A stretch of DNA of 64,000 nt, from positions 1 through 64,000 of the forward strand of contig NZ_PEKX01000002.1 in the NCBI RefSeq assembly GCF_002796985.1, given 5' to 3'. The stretch is from Pseudomonas sp. GTDB lineage: Bacteria > Pseudomonadota > Gammaproteobacteria > Pseudomonadales > Pseudomonadaceae. Position numbers and translations under genes: made by a program. The notes beneath the pieces were generated by a model. That model saw only the letters and a program-made list of their open reading frames with translations. It had not been told where the DNA came from and ran no database searches. The stretch's first letter is position 1. Each line of letters starts with the position of its first letter. Positions 1 through 8,559 of the stretch are shown in pieces.

Positions 1-152
1 TAGAGTTTGAGAAGCGACATTTACTGAGCCTGGAAAGTGTCTAGGGAATCCGGGGCGATTCAGAGTGCTTATTGAGCTCTGCGGGGTAGTTTGTCTTATC
101 AGTTTCTTGAGCTATAGAGATTTTGCAGTTTTCCATAGTTCAAGGAGGATGT
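1..152. other. Left-edge stretch without a recognisable gene
   Basis: No complete gene is seen. One frame (from base 3) is open up to a stop at 42-44 and could be the very end of a gene that lies left of the window, but too little is present to say. Base composition is more AT-rich than the late phage genes. Confidence 0.3.
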
Positions 153-584
153 ATGACTGATTCAATCGAGGCGATCATTAAAGCCAAGTCAATTGAAATC
201 GAGCGGGGAAGTTCGCGTACTTGGTTTTTTGATGAAATCCCAATACATAGAGTAGATAACGGAGAATTGGCTTATCGGCTTTTGAATATGGTTGTGAAGT
301 TGACGTCAAACGGCAGTCAGGGACAGGCGAATCTTTCGTTTACCAGTAAGGCAGAAGGTTACCGCCCAAAGAATACTTCGTACTTTCCTGTATTCATGTT
401 CGATCTAATCGAGGTAATCAACGGACAGCAGAAGGTCTTGGCGGAGGTGGGATTTAGTGGATTTGATCTCGATTGTTTGCAGAGGGATTTTACGTTGCAT
501 AAGGATGTCGAGCAGTACCTCTATGACGACACCCAACGCATCACCTTGAAACAGATGAAGTGCTATTTGCTCAGGTGCTCGTAG
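153..584 (+). CDS. Hypothetical prophage protein, 143 residues
   Basis: Not recognised. The start at 153 is chosen over an upstream in-frame codon at 123 because a strong AAGGAGG ribosome site lies 6-7 bases before it. The protein is soluble with no signal peptide or membrane segment, acidic and rich in aromatic residues. The gene is clearly more AT-rich than the phage structural genes to its right and is closed by a tandem terminator at 666-730. That pattern fits an autonomously expressed accessory gene, but the upstream context is cut off. Function unknown. Confidence 0.6.
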   Translation: MTDSIEAIIKAKSIEIERGSSRTWFFDEIPIHRVDNGELAYRLLNMVVKLTSNGSQGQANLSFTSKAEGYRPKNTSYFPVFMFDLIEVINGQQKVLAEVGFSGFDLDCLQRDFTLHKDVEQYLYDDTQRITLKQMKCYLLRCS

Positions 585-665
585 GCTGGCTTGATTGACA
601 ACTGTGAGCGAATGAGCGAAATTCACCACATCTGCTGATCCGTGCGCGTCGCACAGAGCGGCCAG

Positions 666-730
666 AAAAAAGCCCAGCCATCGCGCTGGGCTTTTTCGTT
701 TCTGAACCCGGCCTCCGCGCCGGGTTTTTT
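666..730 (+). terminator. Tandem intrinsic terminators
   Basis: Two hairpins lie side by side: AGCCCAGC (671-678) with GCTGGGCT (685-692) followed by a T run and preceded by an A run, and AACCCGGC (705-712) with GCCGGGTT (719-726) followed by Ts. The first could act on both strands. They separate the 143-residue gene from the next phage gene. Confidence 0.8.
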
Positions 731-806
731 GTTGCCTGAATTTCATGGTGCGCGCTCCTGCGCCTTAGCCCGCAGCACGCGCGGGCCTTTCTTCAAGGGT
801 CTGATC

Positions 807-1034
807 ATGATTGTTCGAATTTATGACGAGCGCGGGGACGTTCTTTGGAGCAGGGGAGGGCGAAGCGGAGTGACCTCTATCTCGCACCGAGAGGATGGAA
901 CCATTGACGAAATCATTTTGGCTCTTGAGCTGGCTCTTCATCATGCGAAAGGAGAGCGGGATAAGCCGCTCCCCATTCACGTGGACGTGGCCAAGCAAAA
1001 CTCTGCCGGCCTATGCAGTCTGCTAGACCGTTAG
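807..1034 (+). CDS. Hypothetical prophage protein, 75 residues
   Basis: A short protein beginning MIVRIYDERG, with a weak AAGGG ribosome site before the ATG at 807. A longer in-frame version would begin at 642 but would run through both terminators, so it is rejected. Its 3' end overlaps the 3' end of the minus-strand gene 1023-1307 by 12 bases. Predicted soluble, no known motif seen. Function unknown. Confidence 0.5.
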   Translation: MIVRIYDERGDVLWSRGGRSGVTSISHREDGTIDEIILALELALHHAKGERDKPLPIHVDVAKQNSAGLCSLLDR

Positions 1035-1307
1035 CTCCTTGTTAATGTTTGCGAGAACCAACTCATAGATGCCGGGGCTCTTGAAGAACGGGTGCCACGG
1101 GCGGGGCGCGATGAAGTACACCTGCCGGCCACTCTTCCAGATTGGCACAACAGTTCCTGCCAGCCCTGCTCGCGATACCTCTGCTTGAAACGCGTCTATG
1201 AAGTCTTGCTGGGTCTGATCTGACTTACTGCCGAACGTCGAGTCGACAGGGACGATGATCATGTCCTGCCCTTGCTCCCTGATGTGAGCAAATTTGTACT
1301 TCGCCAT
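1023..1307 (-). CDS. Hypothetical prophage protein, 94 residues
   Basis: A minus-strand gene pointing back towards the phage early region. The ATG at 1307 follows an AGGGAG site at good spacing, so it is preferred to the in-frame ATG at 1325. The product is soluble, basic at the N-terminus (MAKYKFAHI), with no membrane segment. It is the only gene in the late region before 24.7 kb on the minus strand, which suggests control separate from the late operon. Not recognised; function unknown. Confidence 0.6.
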   Translation of the reverse strand: MAKYKFAHIREQGQDMIIVPVDSTFGSKSDQTQQDFIDAFQAEVSRAGLAGTVVPIWKSGRQVYFIAPRPWHPFFKSPGIYELVLANINKELTV

Positions 1308-1449
1308 GAATGGCTCCCTATTCATCTGCTAGTCCAATTGGCCGGTCGGGCGCGGATTCGTTCGTCCGGCTGCTCGATAGTAGCACCTTGATATCCATCT
1401 AAAGCCAGGGCTGGCATAGCCTGGAGACACCCTTATGAGGACAAACACC

Positions 1450-1821
1450 ATGACCGAGCCGGCCTCGACTGCAGTTGGCGGGATCGCGCTCTACAAGCTC
1501 GGCGCCTTTGGCTTCTTCGCCATTCTCGCCGCCATCCTGGTAATGGCGATGACCTTGCCCAAGACGGTGCGGGAGTTCGTCGTGTCCATGACCTGCACGG
1601 TGGTTTCGAGCGTGTGCGGCGGGGCGTTCGTGGTCCGCTGGTTCGACCTCGGCAGCTGGGTGCAGGACGACGTGGGGATGATCGCCATCTGTGGCGTCAT
1701 CTTCGTCTGCGGCCTGCCGGCCTGGGTGATCGTCCGCGCCTGGTTTGCCTGGAGCGAGGCCCGCAAGGGCGTCGGCCTGCCCGAGCTGGCCCGCGAGTTC
1801 CGCGACGGCACTGGCATCTGA
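1450..1821 (+). CDS. Putative phage holin
   Basis: A 123-residue membrane protein with three likely transmembrane segments (about residues 10-34, 43-62 and 74-98), short loops and a charged C-terminus, the layout of a class I holin. Holins form inner-membrane lesions that let endolysin reach the peptidoglycan. The start at 1450 is chosen because GAGGA lies 8 bases upstream; an in-frame ATG at 1435 has no site. The next gene begins 1 base after its stop. The endolysin and spanins are 21 kb away at the other end of the late cluster. The holin assignment rests on topology and phage context; another phage membrane protein is possible. Confidence 0.65.
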   Translation: MTEPASTAVGGIALYKLGAFGFFAILAAILVMAMTLPKTVREFVVSMTCTVVSSVCGGAFVVRWFDLGSWVQDDVGMIAICGVIFVCGLPAWVIVRAWFAWSEARKGVGLPELAREFRDGTGI

Positions 1822-1822
1822 C

Positions 1823-2575
1823 ATGAGGGGCAGCATCAGCGCCAAGGACCTGGACGACGCTGTCGCCTCGCTGCAGGTGCTGGGTGGTGATCTGCCCAAC
1901 AAGGCCCTGGCCGACGCGCTCAACCACACGGCGAACCAGGCGAACCGGGCCCTGGTCGATGAGATCGACGAGGTGTTCGATAACCCTACGTCGTTCACCC
2001 GCAACGCCGTCCGCGTCTTTCACGCGAAGCCCAACAACCTGGAGGCTTCGCTGTGGGTGAAGGACGAGAAGGACGGCGCATCGAAGGGAGCCGCGCCCGA
2101 AGACTGGGTAGCGCCCCAGGTATTCGGCGGCCCGCGAGTCGACAAGGCATCGGAACGTAACCTGCGCTCCAAGGGCATCCTGCCCGCCGGGAAGTTCCTC
2201 GTGCCAGGTGCTGGGGCCAAGCTGGACAAGTTCGGCAACATGAGCCGCGGCCAGATGATCCAGATCCTGTCCGGCCTGGGTGCGCTGGAATACAAGGCCG
2301 GATTCAAAGGCAATGCCACCGACAGCGCTCGGTCGATCCGCAAGGGACACCAGCGCGCCTACTTCGTGATGAAGCGGGGCAGCGTGCCGATCGGCATCGG
2401 TGAGCGCCGCGACGGCACCATGGTGATGGTGCTGGCCTTCGTCAGCCAGCCCCAGTACAGCGTCCGCTTCAAGTTTCATGATGTGGTCAGGGCTATAGCC
2501 GAGGACGACAGCAGGCTCGAAGCGAACATCGAGCAGGCCCTGGCGAAGGCGCTGCAAGCGAAGGGCGGTCGCTGA
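1823..2575 (+). CDS. Phage protein, possibly minor-tail-protein-Z-like, 250 residues
   Basis: Start at 1823 (TGACATG, one base after the holin stop) marks translational coupling; the longer frame from 1745 would overlap the holin gene. The N-terminal part (DALNHTANQANRALVDEIDE, followed by basic and beta-rich sequence) loosely resembles the lambda gpZ family of minor tail proteins, which begin with a helical segment full of Ala, Asn and Arg. That resemblance is weak, and gpZ normally lies among tail genes, not upstream of terminase. No membrane segment. Structural role is an inference. Confidence 0.5.
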   Translation: MRGSISAKDLDDAVASLQVLGGDLPNKALADALNHTANQANRALVDEIDEVFDNPTSFTRNAVRVFHAKPNNLEASLWVKDEKDGASKGAAPEDWVAPQVFGGPRVDKASERNLRSKGILPAGKFLVPGAGAKLDKFGNMSRGQMIQILSGLGALEYKAGFKGNATDSARSIRKGHQRAYFVMKRGSVPIGIGERRDGTMVMVLAFVSQPQYSVRFKFHDVVRAIAEDDSRLEANIEQALAKALQAKGGR

Positions 2576-2769
2576 CCCTGCCGATGGGGAGGTTTTGATG
2601 CGCGCCACTGGCGTGCTTCATTCCGAGCGGGCAACCATTCGGGGGAATGGCGTGCCACACGAGCCGGACCCCCGGGGGCCCCTGGCACATCTGAAAGGCG
2701 TGAGGGTAATTCGAGCCCCGCCGTTCCACTACATATGGCCCAAATTCAGAGGTTGGTTGTTGTGTTGTT
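2576..2769 (+). other. Non-coding region before terminase; candidate packaging (cos) region
   Basis: About 195 bases separate the 1823 gene from the small terminase, the largest gap in the structural cluster. It contains a GC-only palindrome (CCCCCGGGGG near 2670-2679) and other short inverted repeats. In lambda-type phages the cos site lies just upstream of the small terminase gene, so position fits. An ORF at 2595-2843 exists here but overlaps terminase and has no credible start. No direct proof of cos. Confidence 0.35.
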
Positions 2770-3315
2770 ATGAGCAAATCAGACATCACTCGGCAGCCTC
2801 ACTGGCTCAACAAAAGCCGGATGGCGGCGAGCCTCGGCATTAGCACGCAAGCCTTTGATAAATGGGGCGTTGAGCCGGTCGCAAGGATTGGCCGCGAGGC
2901 CTTCTATGACGTCCGGTCGGTACTGGAAAACCGCCTCGACTTCGCGGAGCGGAAACACCAACCAGACGGTGACGTTCCGGAAGGTATCGACCCGCTGGCT
3001 GAACACAAGCTGACGCAGGAGCGTCTGCGCCTCACCTCGGCCCAGGCCGACGCCCAGGAGAAGAAGAACCTGGTCGCCGACAAGCACCTGGTGCCTACCG
3101 AATTTGCGGTCTTCGCCCTGGGCAAGATCGCTGCCCAGATCGGTTCAATTCTCGACACGGTGCCGTTGAAGTTGCGCCGCAAGCACCCGGACCTCGACGT
3201 GCGACACGTCGAGGCGCTGCAGCGAGAGATCGCCCTGGCGCGCAACCGCGCTTCTGAGCTGGGCGACCTACTACCGGGGATGCTGGATGAATATGTCGAG
3301 TCCTTGGCTGAATGA
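2770..3315 (+). CDS. Terminase small subunit (Nu1/DUF1441-like)
   Basis: A 181-residue protein with an N-terminal helix-turn-helix-like segment (NKSRMAASLGISTQAFDKWG, about residues 15-34) followed by a long charged helix (LTQERLRLTSAQADAQEKKN), typical of Nu1/DUF1441 small terminases. These proteins bind the packaging site and hand the DNA to the large subunit. The 3' end overlaps the large-subunit gene by 29 bases, the usual terS-terL coupling. Ribosome site is weak. Confidence 0.85.
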   Translation: MSKSDITRQPHWLNKSRMAASLGISTQAFDKWGVEPVARIGREAFYDVRSVLENRLDFAERKHQPDGDVPEGIDPLAEHKLTQERLRLTSAQADAQEKKNLVADKHLVPTEFAVFALGKIAAQIGSILDTVPLKLRRKHPDLDVRHVEALQREIALARNRASELGDLLPGMLDEYVESLAE

Positions 3316-5215
3316 CCTGCAGAAGCAGATCCGGCTCGGCCTCGAATCCCTGTTCCGTGAACCACCGCTGACGGCGGTGGAGTGGGCGGACAAGCATTTC
3401 TACTTGTCGTCCGAGTCCTCCTACCAGGAGGGAAAGTGGGAGACCGCTGCGTTCCAGGTCGGAATCCTGAACGCGATGGGCAACGACCTGATCCGCGTGG
3501 TCAACCTGATCAAGTCGGCGCGGGTCGGTTACACCAAGATGCTGATGGCGAACATCGGCTACAAGCTGCAGCACAAGAAGCGCAACGTGCTGAGCTACTG
3601 CCCGACGGACCCCGACGCCGAAGAGCTGATGAAGCGGCACGTCGAGTCGTTCATCCGCGACGTTCCGGTCCTGCTCGCTCTGGCTCCCTGGTACGGGAAG
3701 AAGCACCGGGACAACACGCTGGCCGCGAAGAAGTTCAGCCACCAGAAGATGCTCTGGTGCCTGGGCGGCAAGGCCGCGCGCAACTATCGCGAGAAGTCGC
3801 CCGACGAGGTCATTTACGACGAGCTGTCGAAGTTCGACGCTGACATCGAGGGCGAGGGCTCGCCAACCTTCCTCGGCGACAAGCGCCTGGAGGGGGCCAC
3901 CTTCAAGAAGTCGATCCGCGGTTCCACTCCGGGGACGGCGGGCGAGTGCCAGGTCACCAAGGCCGGCGAAGAGTCGCCACACTTCATGCGCTTCCACATT
4001 CGTTGCCCGCATTGCGGCGGCGAGCAGTTCCTAAAGTGGGGCGGCAAGGACTGCGCGTTCGGCATCAAGTACGAGACCAACGCGCTCGGGGAAGCCGAGA
4101 AGGCCTGGTACACCTGCGAGCACAACGCCTGCGTGATCGAGTACCACGAGGCGGTAGAGGCGGCCAACGATGGCCGCTGGATTTGCGAGCGGACCGGTCT
4201 CTGGACGCGCGATTCCATGGATTGGTTCAAGGCAGATGGCGAGCCAGCGCGCACGCCGCGCTCGGTCACCTTCCACATCTGGACCGCGTACAGCGTCTTC
4301 ACTACCTGGCTCGACATGGTCGGCGACTGGCTGAACGTGAAGGGCGACCGCGAGAAGCTGATCACCTTCGTCAACACCACCTTGGGCGAGACGTGGGAGG
4401 GTGACCAGGGCGAGAAGCTGGAGTGGGAGAACCTCTACGGCCGGCGCGAAATCTGGCAGCACATGCCCGCGCGAGTGGCCGCGCTGACCGGCTTCATCGA
4501 CACCCAGGACGACCGCTACGAGGCGCGCATCTGGGCGTGGGCCGCAGGCGAGGAGGGCTGGCTGGTAGACCGCTGGATTCTGCAGGGTGACCCGGGCAGC
4601 ACCGAGCTACGGCGGAAGGTCGGGCTCAAGCTTCACCAGCAGTACCAGCGCGAGGACGGCGTGAGCATGCGCGTTGCGCTCTGGGGCTGGGACTCCGGCG
4701 GCCACTACACCGACGAGGTCTACGAGGAGAGCAAGAAGCACGGCCTGTTCTGGGTCATCCCGACCAAGGGGCACAACGTCTATGGCAAGCCCATTGCGAT
4801 GTTCCCCGACAACAAGAGCAAGGCCGGCGTCTACCTGACGATGATCGGTACGGACAACGCCAAGGAGCTGATCTACAGCCGCCTGAAGCTGCAGCCCGAG
4901 CCGGGCAAGGTTCTCCCGGGCGTGATGCACCTGCCGGCCAACGACGCGATCTGCGACGAGAACGAGCTGAAGCAGCTCACCGCCGAAACCAAGGTGATGA
5001 AGATCGAGAAGGGCCAGCGGGTGTATCGCTGGGATGCGAAGGGGCGCCGCAACGAGGCACTGGACTGCGCCGTCGGCGCCCTGGCGATGCTGCGCGTTGC
5101 CCAGCAGCGCTTCGGCCTGGTCCTCGATGCTCCACCCACCACGTCCTCGGCACCTTCGGCCCCGGCCACCAAGCGCCGCAGCTCCGGCAGCGGCTACCTG
5201 AAACAACGTCGATAA
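3287..5215 (+). CDS. Terminase large subunit (lambda gpA family)
   Basis: The packaging ATPase and nuclease, 642 residues, the usual length for lambda gpA relatives. An N-terminal ATPase region carries the gpA-type adenine/Walker segment KSARVGYTKM (about residues 76-85). A Cys pair region CPHCGG near residue 245 fits the zinc-like loop of the family. The C-terminal half carries the nuclease-type domain (FIDTQDDRYEARIWAW and GWDSGGHYTDEVY). It cuts concatemeric DNA at cos and pumps it into the prohead through the portal. The ATG at 3287 lies inside the small-subunit gene. Confidence 0.95.
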   Translation: MNMSSPWLNDLQKQIRLGLESLFREPPLTAVEWADKHFYLSSESSYQEGKWETAAFQVGILNAMGNDLIRVVNLIKSARVGYTKMLMANIGYKLQHKKRNVLSYCPTDPDAEELMKRHVESFIRDVPVLLALAPWYGKKHRDNTLAAKKFSHQKMLWCLGGKAARNYREKSPDEVIYDELSKFDADIEGEGSPTFLGDKRLEGATFKKSIRGSTPGTAGECQVTKAGEESPHFMRFHIRCPHCGGEQFLKWGGKDCAFGIKYETNALGEAEKAWYTCEHNACVIEYHEAVEAANDGRWICERTGLWTRDSMDWFKADGEPARTPRSVTFHIWTAYSVFTTWLDMVGDWLNVKGDREKLITFVNTTLGETWEGDQGEKLEWENLYGRREIWQHMPARVAALTGFIDTQDDRYEARIWAWAAGEEGWLVDRWILQGDPGSTELRRKVGLKLHQQYQREDGVSMRVALWGWDSGGHYTDEVYEESKKHGLFWVIPTKGHNVYGKPIAMFPDNKSKAGVYLTMIGTDNAKELIYSRLKLQPEPGKVLPGVMHLPANDAICDENELKQLTAETKVMKIEKGQRVYRWDAKGRRNEALDCAVGALAMLRVAQQRFGLVLDAPPTTSSAPSAPATKRRSSGSGYLKQRR

Positions 5216-5230
5216 CCACGCGAGGCGGAT

Positions 5231-5455
5231 ATGACCGATGCGCAGCAACGGCTGGCGGATGTGCGCGCGGCCATCCACGACATTCTCACCAAGGGACAGG
5301 CCATCACGAAGGACGGCAGAAAGCTGGAGCGCGCCCAGCTCTCAAGCTTGCGGATGCTGGAAGGCCAGTACGTCGCCGATGTTGATATGGAGACCGCGCG
5401 CAATGTTCGTCGGTCGCGGGCGTTCCGGCTGTACTCGGGCGGGAAGGGGGTGTGA
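5231..5455 (+). CDS. gpW-like head-tail joining protein
   Basis: A 74-residue protein closely matching the lambda gpW pattern: two helices around a short beta hairpin (RLADVRAAIHDILTKGQ, ITKDGRKLERAQ, then LRMLEGQYVADV). Family members bind under the portal and close the filled head so tails can attach. A GAGGCGG ribosome site precedes the ATG. The gene lies between terminase and portal as in lambda and its stop overlaps the portal start. Confidence 0.85.
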   Translation: MTDAQQRLADVRAAIHDILTKGQAITKDGRKLERAQLSSLRMLEGQYVADVDMETARNVRRSRAFRLYSGGKGV

Positions 5456-6933
5456 TGAAAGAGTTTCCTCGTCGCGCCCTGGCGGGCTCTCGCCTTCCTG
5501 GTCGCATCAAGAACAGCTACGACGGCGCCGGCACCGGCCGACGGGCGAAGAACTGGGACGCGCCACCCGGCTCAATCAACACCCTTTCTCTGCCGGCGCT
5601 GCCCATGCTCCGGAAGCGCTCCAGGGCCGCGGTCAGCAATGATCCTTATGCCGGCGGCGCGATCGACGCCCGGGTCAGTAACCTGATCGGTACCGGCATC
5701 ACGCCGATGCCATCGACCAAGGACAAGGAGCTTCGCCGCGCGCTGCTCGACCTGTGGGCGGACTGGACCGACGAGTCTGACGCCGACGAGCGAACGGATT
5801 TCTACGGTCAGCAGGCGCTGGCGGCGCGGATGGTTGAGGAAAGCGGCGAGTGCTTCGTACGTCTTCGCCCGCGCCGCCTCGAGGATGGGCTGGCTGTGCC
5901 GCTGCAGGTGCAGCTGCTTCCGGCCGAGTTCGTGCCGGTCGAGAAGAACGAAACGACCCGCAACGGCAACCTGATCCGCGCCGGGATCGAGTTCAACGCT
6001 CTGGGCAAGCGGGTCGCCTACTGGATGTACCGCCGGCACCCGGGCGACAGCACGGTGACAGGCGCGGGCTACAACCAGCTGGTGCGCGTGCCGGCCAGCG
6101 AGGTGCTGCACATCTACGAACTGCGAGAGGCAGGTCAGCTCCGTGGCGTGCCGCGGTTGTCGCGCGTGCTGCTGCGGCTGCGCTCGCTGGACAACTTCGA
6201 CGACGCCGTGCTGTTCCGGCAGGAGGTCTCGAACCTCTTCGCCGGCTTCATTACTCGCCCGGCACCGTCGGACATGCCGCTGCTCGACCCCATCAACGGT
6301 GGACCCGCACAGCTGGACTCGGACGGCTTTACCCCGATGGTGGGGCTGGAGCCGGGGACCATGCAGGAGCTGCTGCCGGGGGAGAAGGTGGAGTTCTCGA
6401 AGCCACCGGAGGCGGGCAACAACTACCCGGACTTCATGCGGCAGCAACTGCAGGCGTCCGCAGTCGGGGCCAGCGTTCCCTACGAGCTGATGACGGGCGA
6501 TCTCCGACAGGTCAACGACCGTGTCATTCGCGTGGTGCTCAACGAGTTCCGGCGCCGCTTGGAGCAGCTCCAGTTCAGCGTTTACGTCCACCAGTTCTGC
6601 CGGCCGATCCGGGCCGCCTGGCTGGACATGGCGTACCTCTCCGGCGCGATCGCCTTGCCTGACTTCGCGCGCCGGCGCCGCGAGTACTTGCGCACGCGCT
6701 GGGTTCCGCAGGGCTGGGCCTACATCCATCCGGTGCAGGACATCCAGGGCAAGCTCATGGAAATCAACGGTGGTGTCACGTCGCGCAGCGAGGTGGTGCT
6801 GCGCAACGGCTACGACGCCGAAACGATCGACGAAGAAAACGCAGCTGACCAGGCCCGGGCACAGAGCCTGGGGCTTTCCTACACCACGGGCGGCGAAGCA
6901 CCGCTCAAAGACGACGAGGGCGAAACCCCATGA
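5455..6933 (+). CDS. Portal protein (lambda gpB family)
   Basis: A 492-residue portal protein, the dodecameric ring through which DNA enters and leaves the head. Family features include NDPYAGGAIDARVSNLIGTG near residue 60 and the region PYELMTGDLRQVNDRVIRVV near residue 345. The start at 5455 overlaps the gpW-like stop (TGATG). The 3' end overlaps the protease start (ATGA). Length is close to the family norm of about 500. Confidence 0.95.
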   Translation: MKEFPRRALAGSRLPGRIKNSYDGAGTGRRAKNWDAPPGSINTLSLPALPMLRKRSRAAVSNDPYAGGAIDARVSNLIGTGITPMPSTKDKELRRALLDLWADWTDESDADERTDFYGQQALAARMVEESGECFVRLRPRRLEDGLAVPLQVQLLPAEFVPVEKNETTRNGNLIRAGIEFNALGKRVAYWMYRRHPGDSTVTGAGYNQLVRVPASEVLHIYELREAGQLRGVPRLSRVLLRLRSLDNFDDAVLFRQEVSNLFAGFITRPAPSDMPLLDPINGGPAQLDSDGFTPMVGLEPGTMQELLPGEKVEFSKPPEAGNNYPDFMRQQLQASAVGASVPYELMTGDLRQVNDRVIRVVLNEFRRRLEQLQFSVYVHQFCRPIRAAWLDMAYLSGAIALPDFARRRREYLRTRWVPQGWAYIHPVQDIQGKLMEINGGVTSRSEVVLRNGYDAETIDEENAADQARAQSLGLSYTTGGEAPLKDDEGETP

Positions 6934-8120
6934 TCAGCTTTTCCAGCCTGAAGGCGCTGGCCGGCCAGCTCGGCCTGGTCATCCTCAACAAGACCCCGGC
7001 ACCGCCGGCACCCCAGGATGGCACCTGGTACCAGATCAAGGCTGCTGCCGACGTCGCCGAGGGAGCCGAAGCAGAAGCCGGCCAGGCCATCGAGGTCTAC
7101 ATCTACGGCGAGATTGGCGCGTGGGGCGTCACGGCGAACCAGTTCATCCAGGACTTGAAGGCCGTCGACGACGGCACGTCCCCGGTGCTGGTCGCCTTCA
7201 ACACCATCGGCGGCGATCTGTTCGAGGGACTGGCGATCCACAACGCGCTGAGCCGGCTGGGTGAGCGCTGCACCGCGCGAGTCGATGCGCTGGCCGCCAG
7301 CGCGGGCAGCGTCGCGGCTTGCGGCGCGCACCGCCTGGAGATGGCTTCCAACGCCATGCTGATGATCCATAACCCATGGACCTGGGCGAGCGGCGATGCG
7401 GACGACTTCCGCAAGGTCGCCGACATGCTCGACCAGACCCTGGAGGCGATCGTTGCCTCGTACAAGCGCAAGGCCCCCGAGGTCGACGATGCCGAGCTGC
7501 GTCGGCTGATCAACGAGGAAACCTGGCTGACCGCCACCGAGGCCAAGAATCTGGGCCTGTGCGATGAGGTCATCGAGGGCGTGACGGTCAAGGCCATGGT
7601 CGGCGATGGCGGTGCGCTGCGTCGCTATCACAAGGCCCCGCTGGCCCTTCTGGCATCGCTCGAAGAGGCGGAGCAGCCACCGGCTGCGGTGGTGCCGCCG
7701 GCAGATGAACCACCAGCCACCCCTGTTCCCCAACCCAACGCCGCCGCTCTGGTCAGCCGCATCATCAAAGGCTGCGCGGACGCTGGCATCAGCAACCTCG
7801 TGGAGGTCCTGTCCATGTCTGGAGACCTGAAAGACGAGGCGAGCGTCGACGCAGCAATCGCACGGGCCAAAGCGGTCCGCGAGCTGTGCGTCAGCGCCCG
7901 CCTGCCCGAACTTGCCGCGGACTATGTGAAAGCCGGCCTCGAGCCGGAGGCCGTGCGCGCCCGCCTGTTCGACAAGCTGGCCGGCAACGGCTTCGGCGAA
8001 ATCATCAACACCCCGCCGCTGGATGATCAGCCGGCACCCACCACCCCGAAGGCTGCTTCGCCCGCGAAGGTTTACGCGAACCGCAAGCAAGCTCGCACCG
8101 CCAAACCCAAGGCTTCGTAA
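6930..8120 (+). CDS. Prohead maturation protease, ClpP-type
   Basis: A 396-residue protein with a ClpP/S49-like fold at residues about 50-225: FNTIGGDLFEGLAIHNAL, the nucleophile region ALAASAGSVAAC with the catalytic Ser, and MLMIHNPWTWASG with the catalytic His. The C-terminal half (after about residue 240) is Pro/Ala-rich then helical and may act as scaffold, as in lambda gpC/Nu3. It processes the prohead during assembly. ATGA overlap with the portal stop; a GGAG site and the decoration gene follow closely. Confidence 0.9.
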   Translation: MISFSSLKALAGQLGLVILNKTPAPPAPQDGTWYQIKAAADVAEGAEAEAGQAIEVYIYGEIGAWGVTANQFIQDLKAVDDGTSPVLVAFNTIGGDLFEGLAIHNALSRLGERCTARVDALAASAGSVAACGAHRLEMASNAMLMIHNPWTWASGDADDFRKVADMLDQTLEAIVASYKRKAPEVDDAELRRLINEETWLTATEAKNLGLCDEVIEGVTVKAMVGDGGALRRYHKAPLALLASLEEAEQPPAAVVPPADEPPATPVPQPNAAALVSRIIKGCADAGISNLVEVLSMSGDLKDEASVDAAIARAKAVRELCVSARLPELAADYVKAGLEPEAVRARLFDKLAGNGFGEIINTPPLDDQPAPTTPKAASPAKVYANRKQARTAKPKAS

Positions 8121-8130
8121 GGAGAAGCAG

Positions 8131-8490
8131 ATGAACAAGACCGAAGGCTTCCACGCTGGCGAGTTCCTCCTGTCGGAGGGCGCCGGTGCCATCTCGCGCG
8201 AGCAGGTCACCCTCGCGGCCACCACCGTCAACCTGCCGGCCGGCCAGCTCCTGGGCATTGTCACCGCGTCCGGCGAATACGCGCCCTACGACAACGCGGC
8301 CACCAACGGCACCGAGATTGTTGCCGGCATCCTCTACGCGCCGAAGCCGATCTCTACCGAACCGCAGGCTGCGACCATCGTCGCTCGTCTCGCCGAGGTG
8401 GTGGACGTAGCCCTGAGCGGCCTCGACGCTGCTGCCCGCGCCGACCTCAAGGCTCGCAACATCATCGTCCGCGTCGGCACGCCGTACTGA
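8131..8490 (+). CDS. Head decoration protein (gpD-like)
   Basis: A 119-residue protein between protease and major capsid genes, the lambda gpD position. The sequence (HAGEFLLSEGAGAISREQVT, then AGILYAPK) fits the gpD family of trimeric proteins that staple the expanded capsid. The ATG at 8131 follows a strong AAGGAGAAG site; the longer frame from 8023 overlaps the protease. Followed by a hairpin at 8518. Confidence 0.9.
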   Translation: MNKTEGFHAGEFLLSEGAGAISREQVTLAATTVNLPAGQLLGIVTASGEYAPYDNAATNGTEIVAGILYAPKPISTEPQAATIVARLAEVVDVALSGLDAAARADLKARNIIVRVGTPY

Positions 8491-8517
8491 TCCACGCCGA
8501 TCACACCCAACCCCTTC

Positions 8518-8540
8518 AAACCCCGCTTCGGCGGGGTTTT
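8518..8540 (+). terminator. Hairpin with T tract between decoration and capsid genes
   Basis: AAACCCCGC, loop TTCG, GCGGGGTTT then T, a perfect intrinsic-terminator shape directly before the ribosome site of the major capsid gene. Inside a late operon it may attenuate rather than stop transcription. Confidence 0.75.
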
Positions 8541-8559
8541 CCATTTCTGGAGCATGCCA

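Noticed and set aside
2595..2843. 82-codon ORF before terminase
   Set aside because: Overlaps the small terminase start and has odd composition; the region is better read as non-coding.
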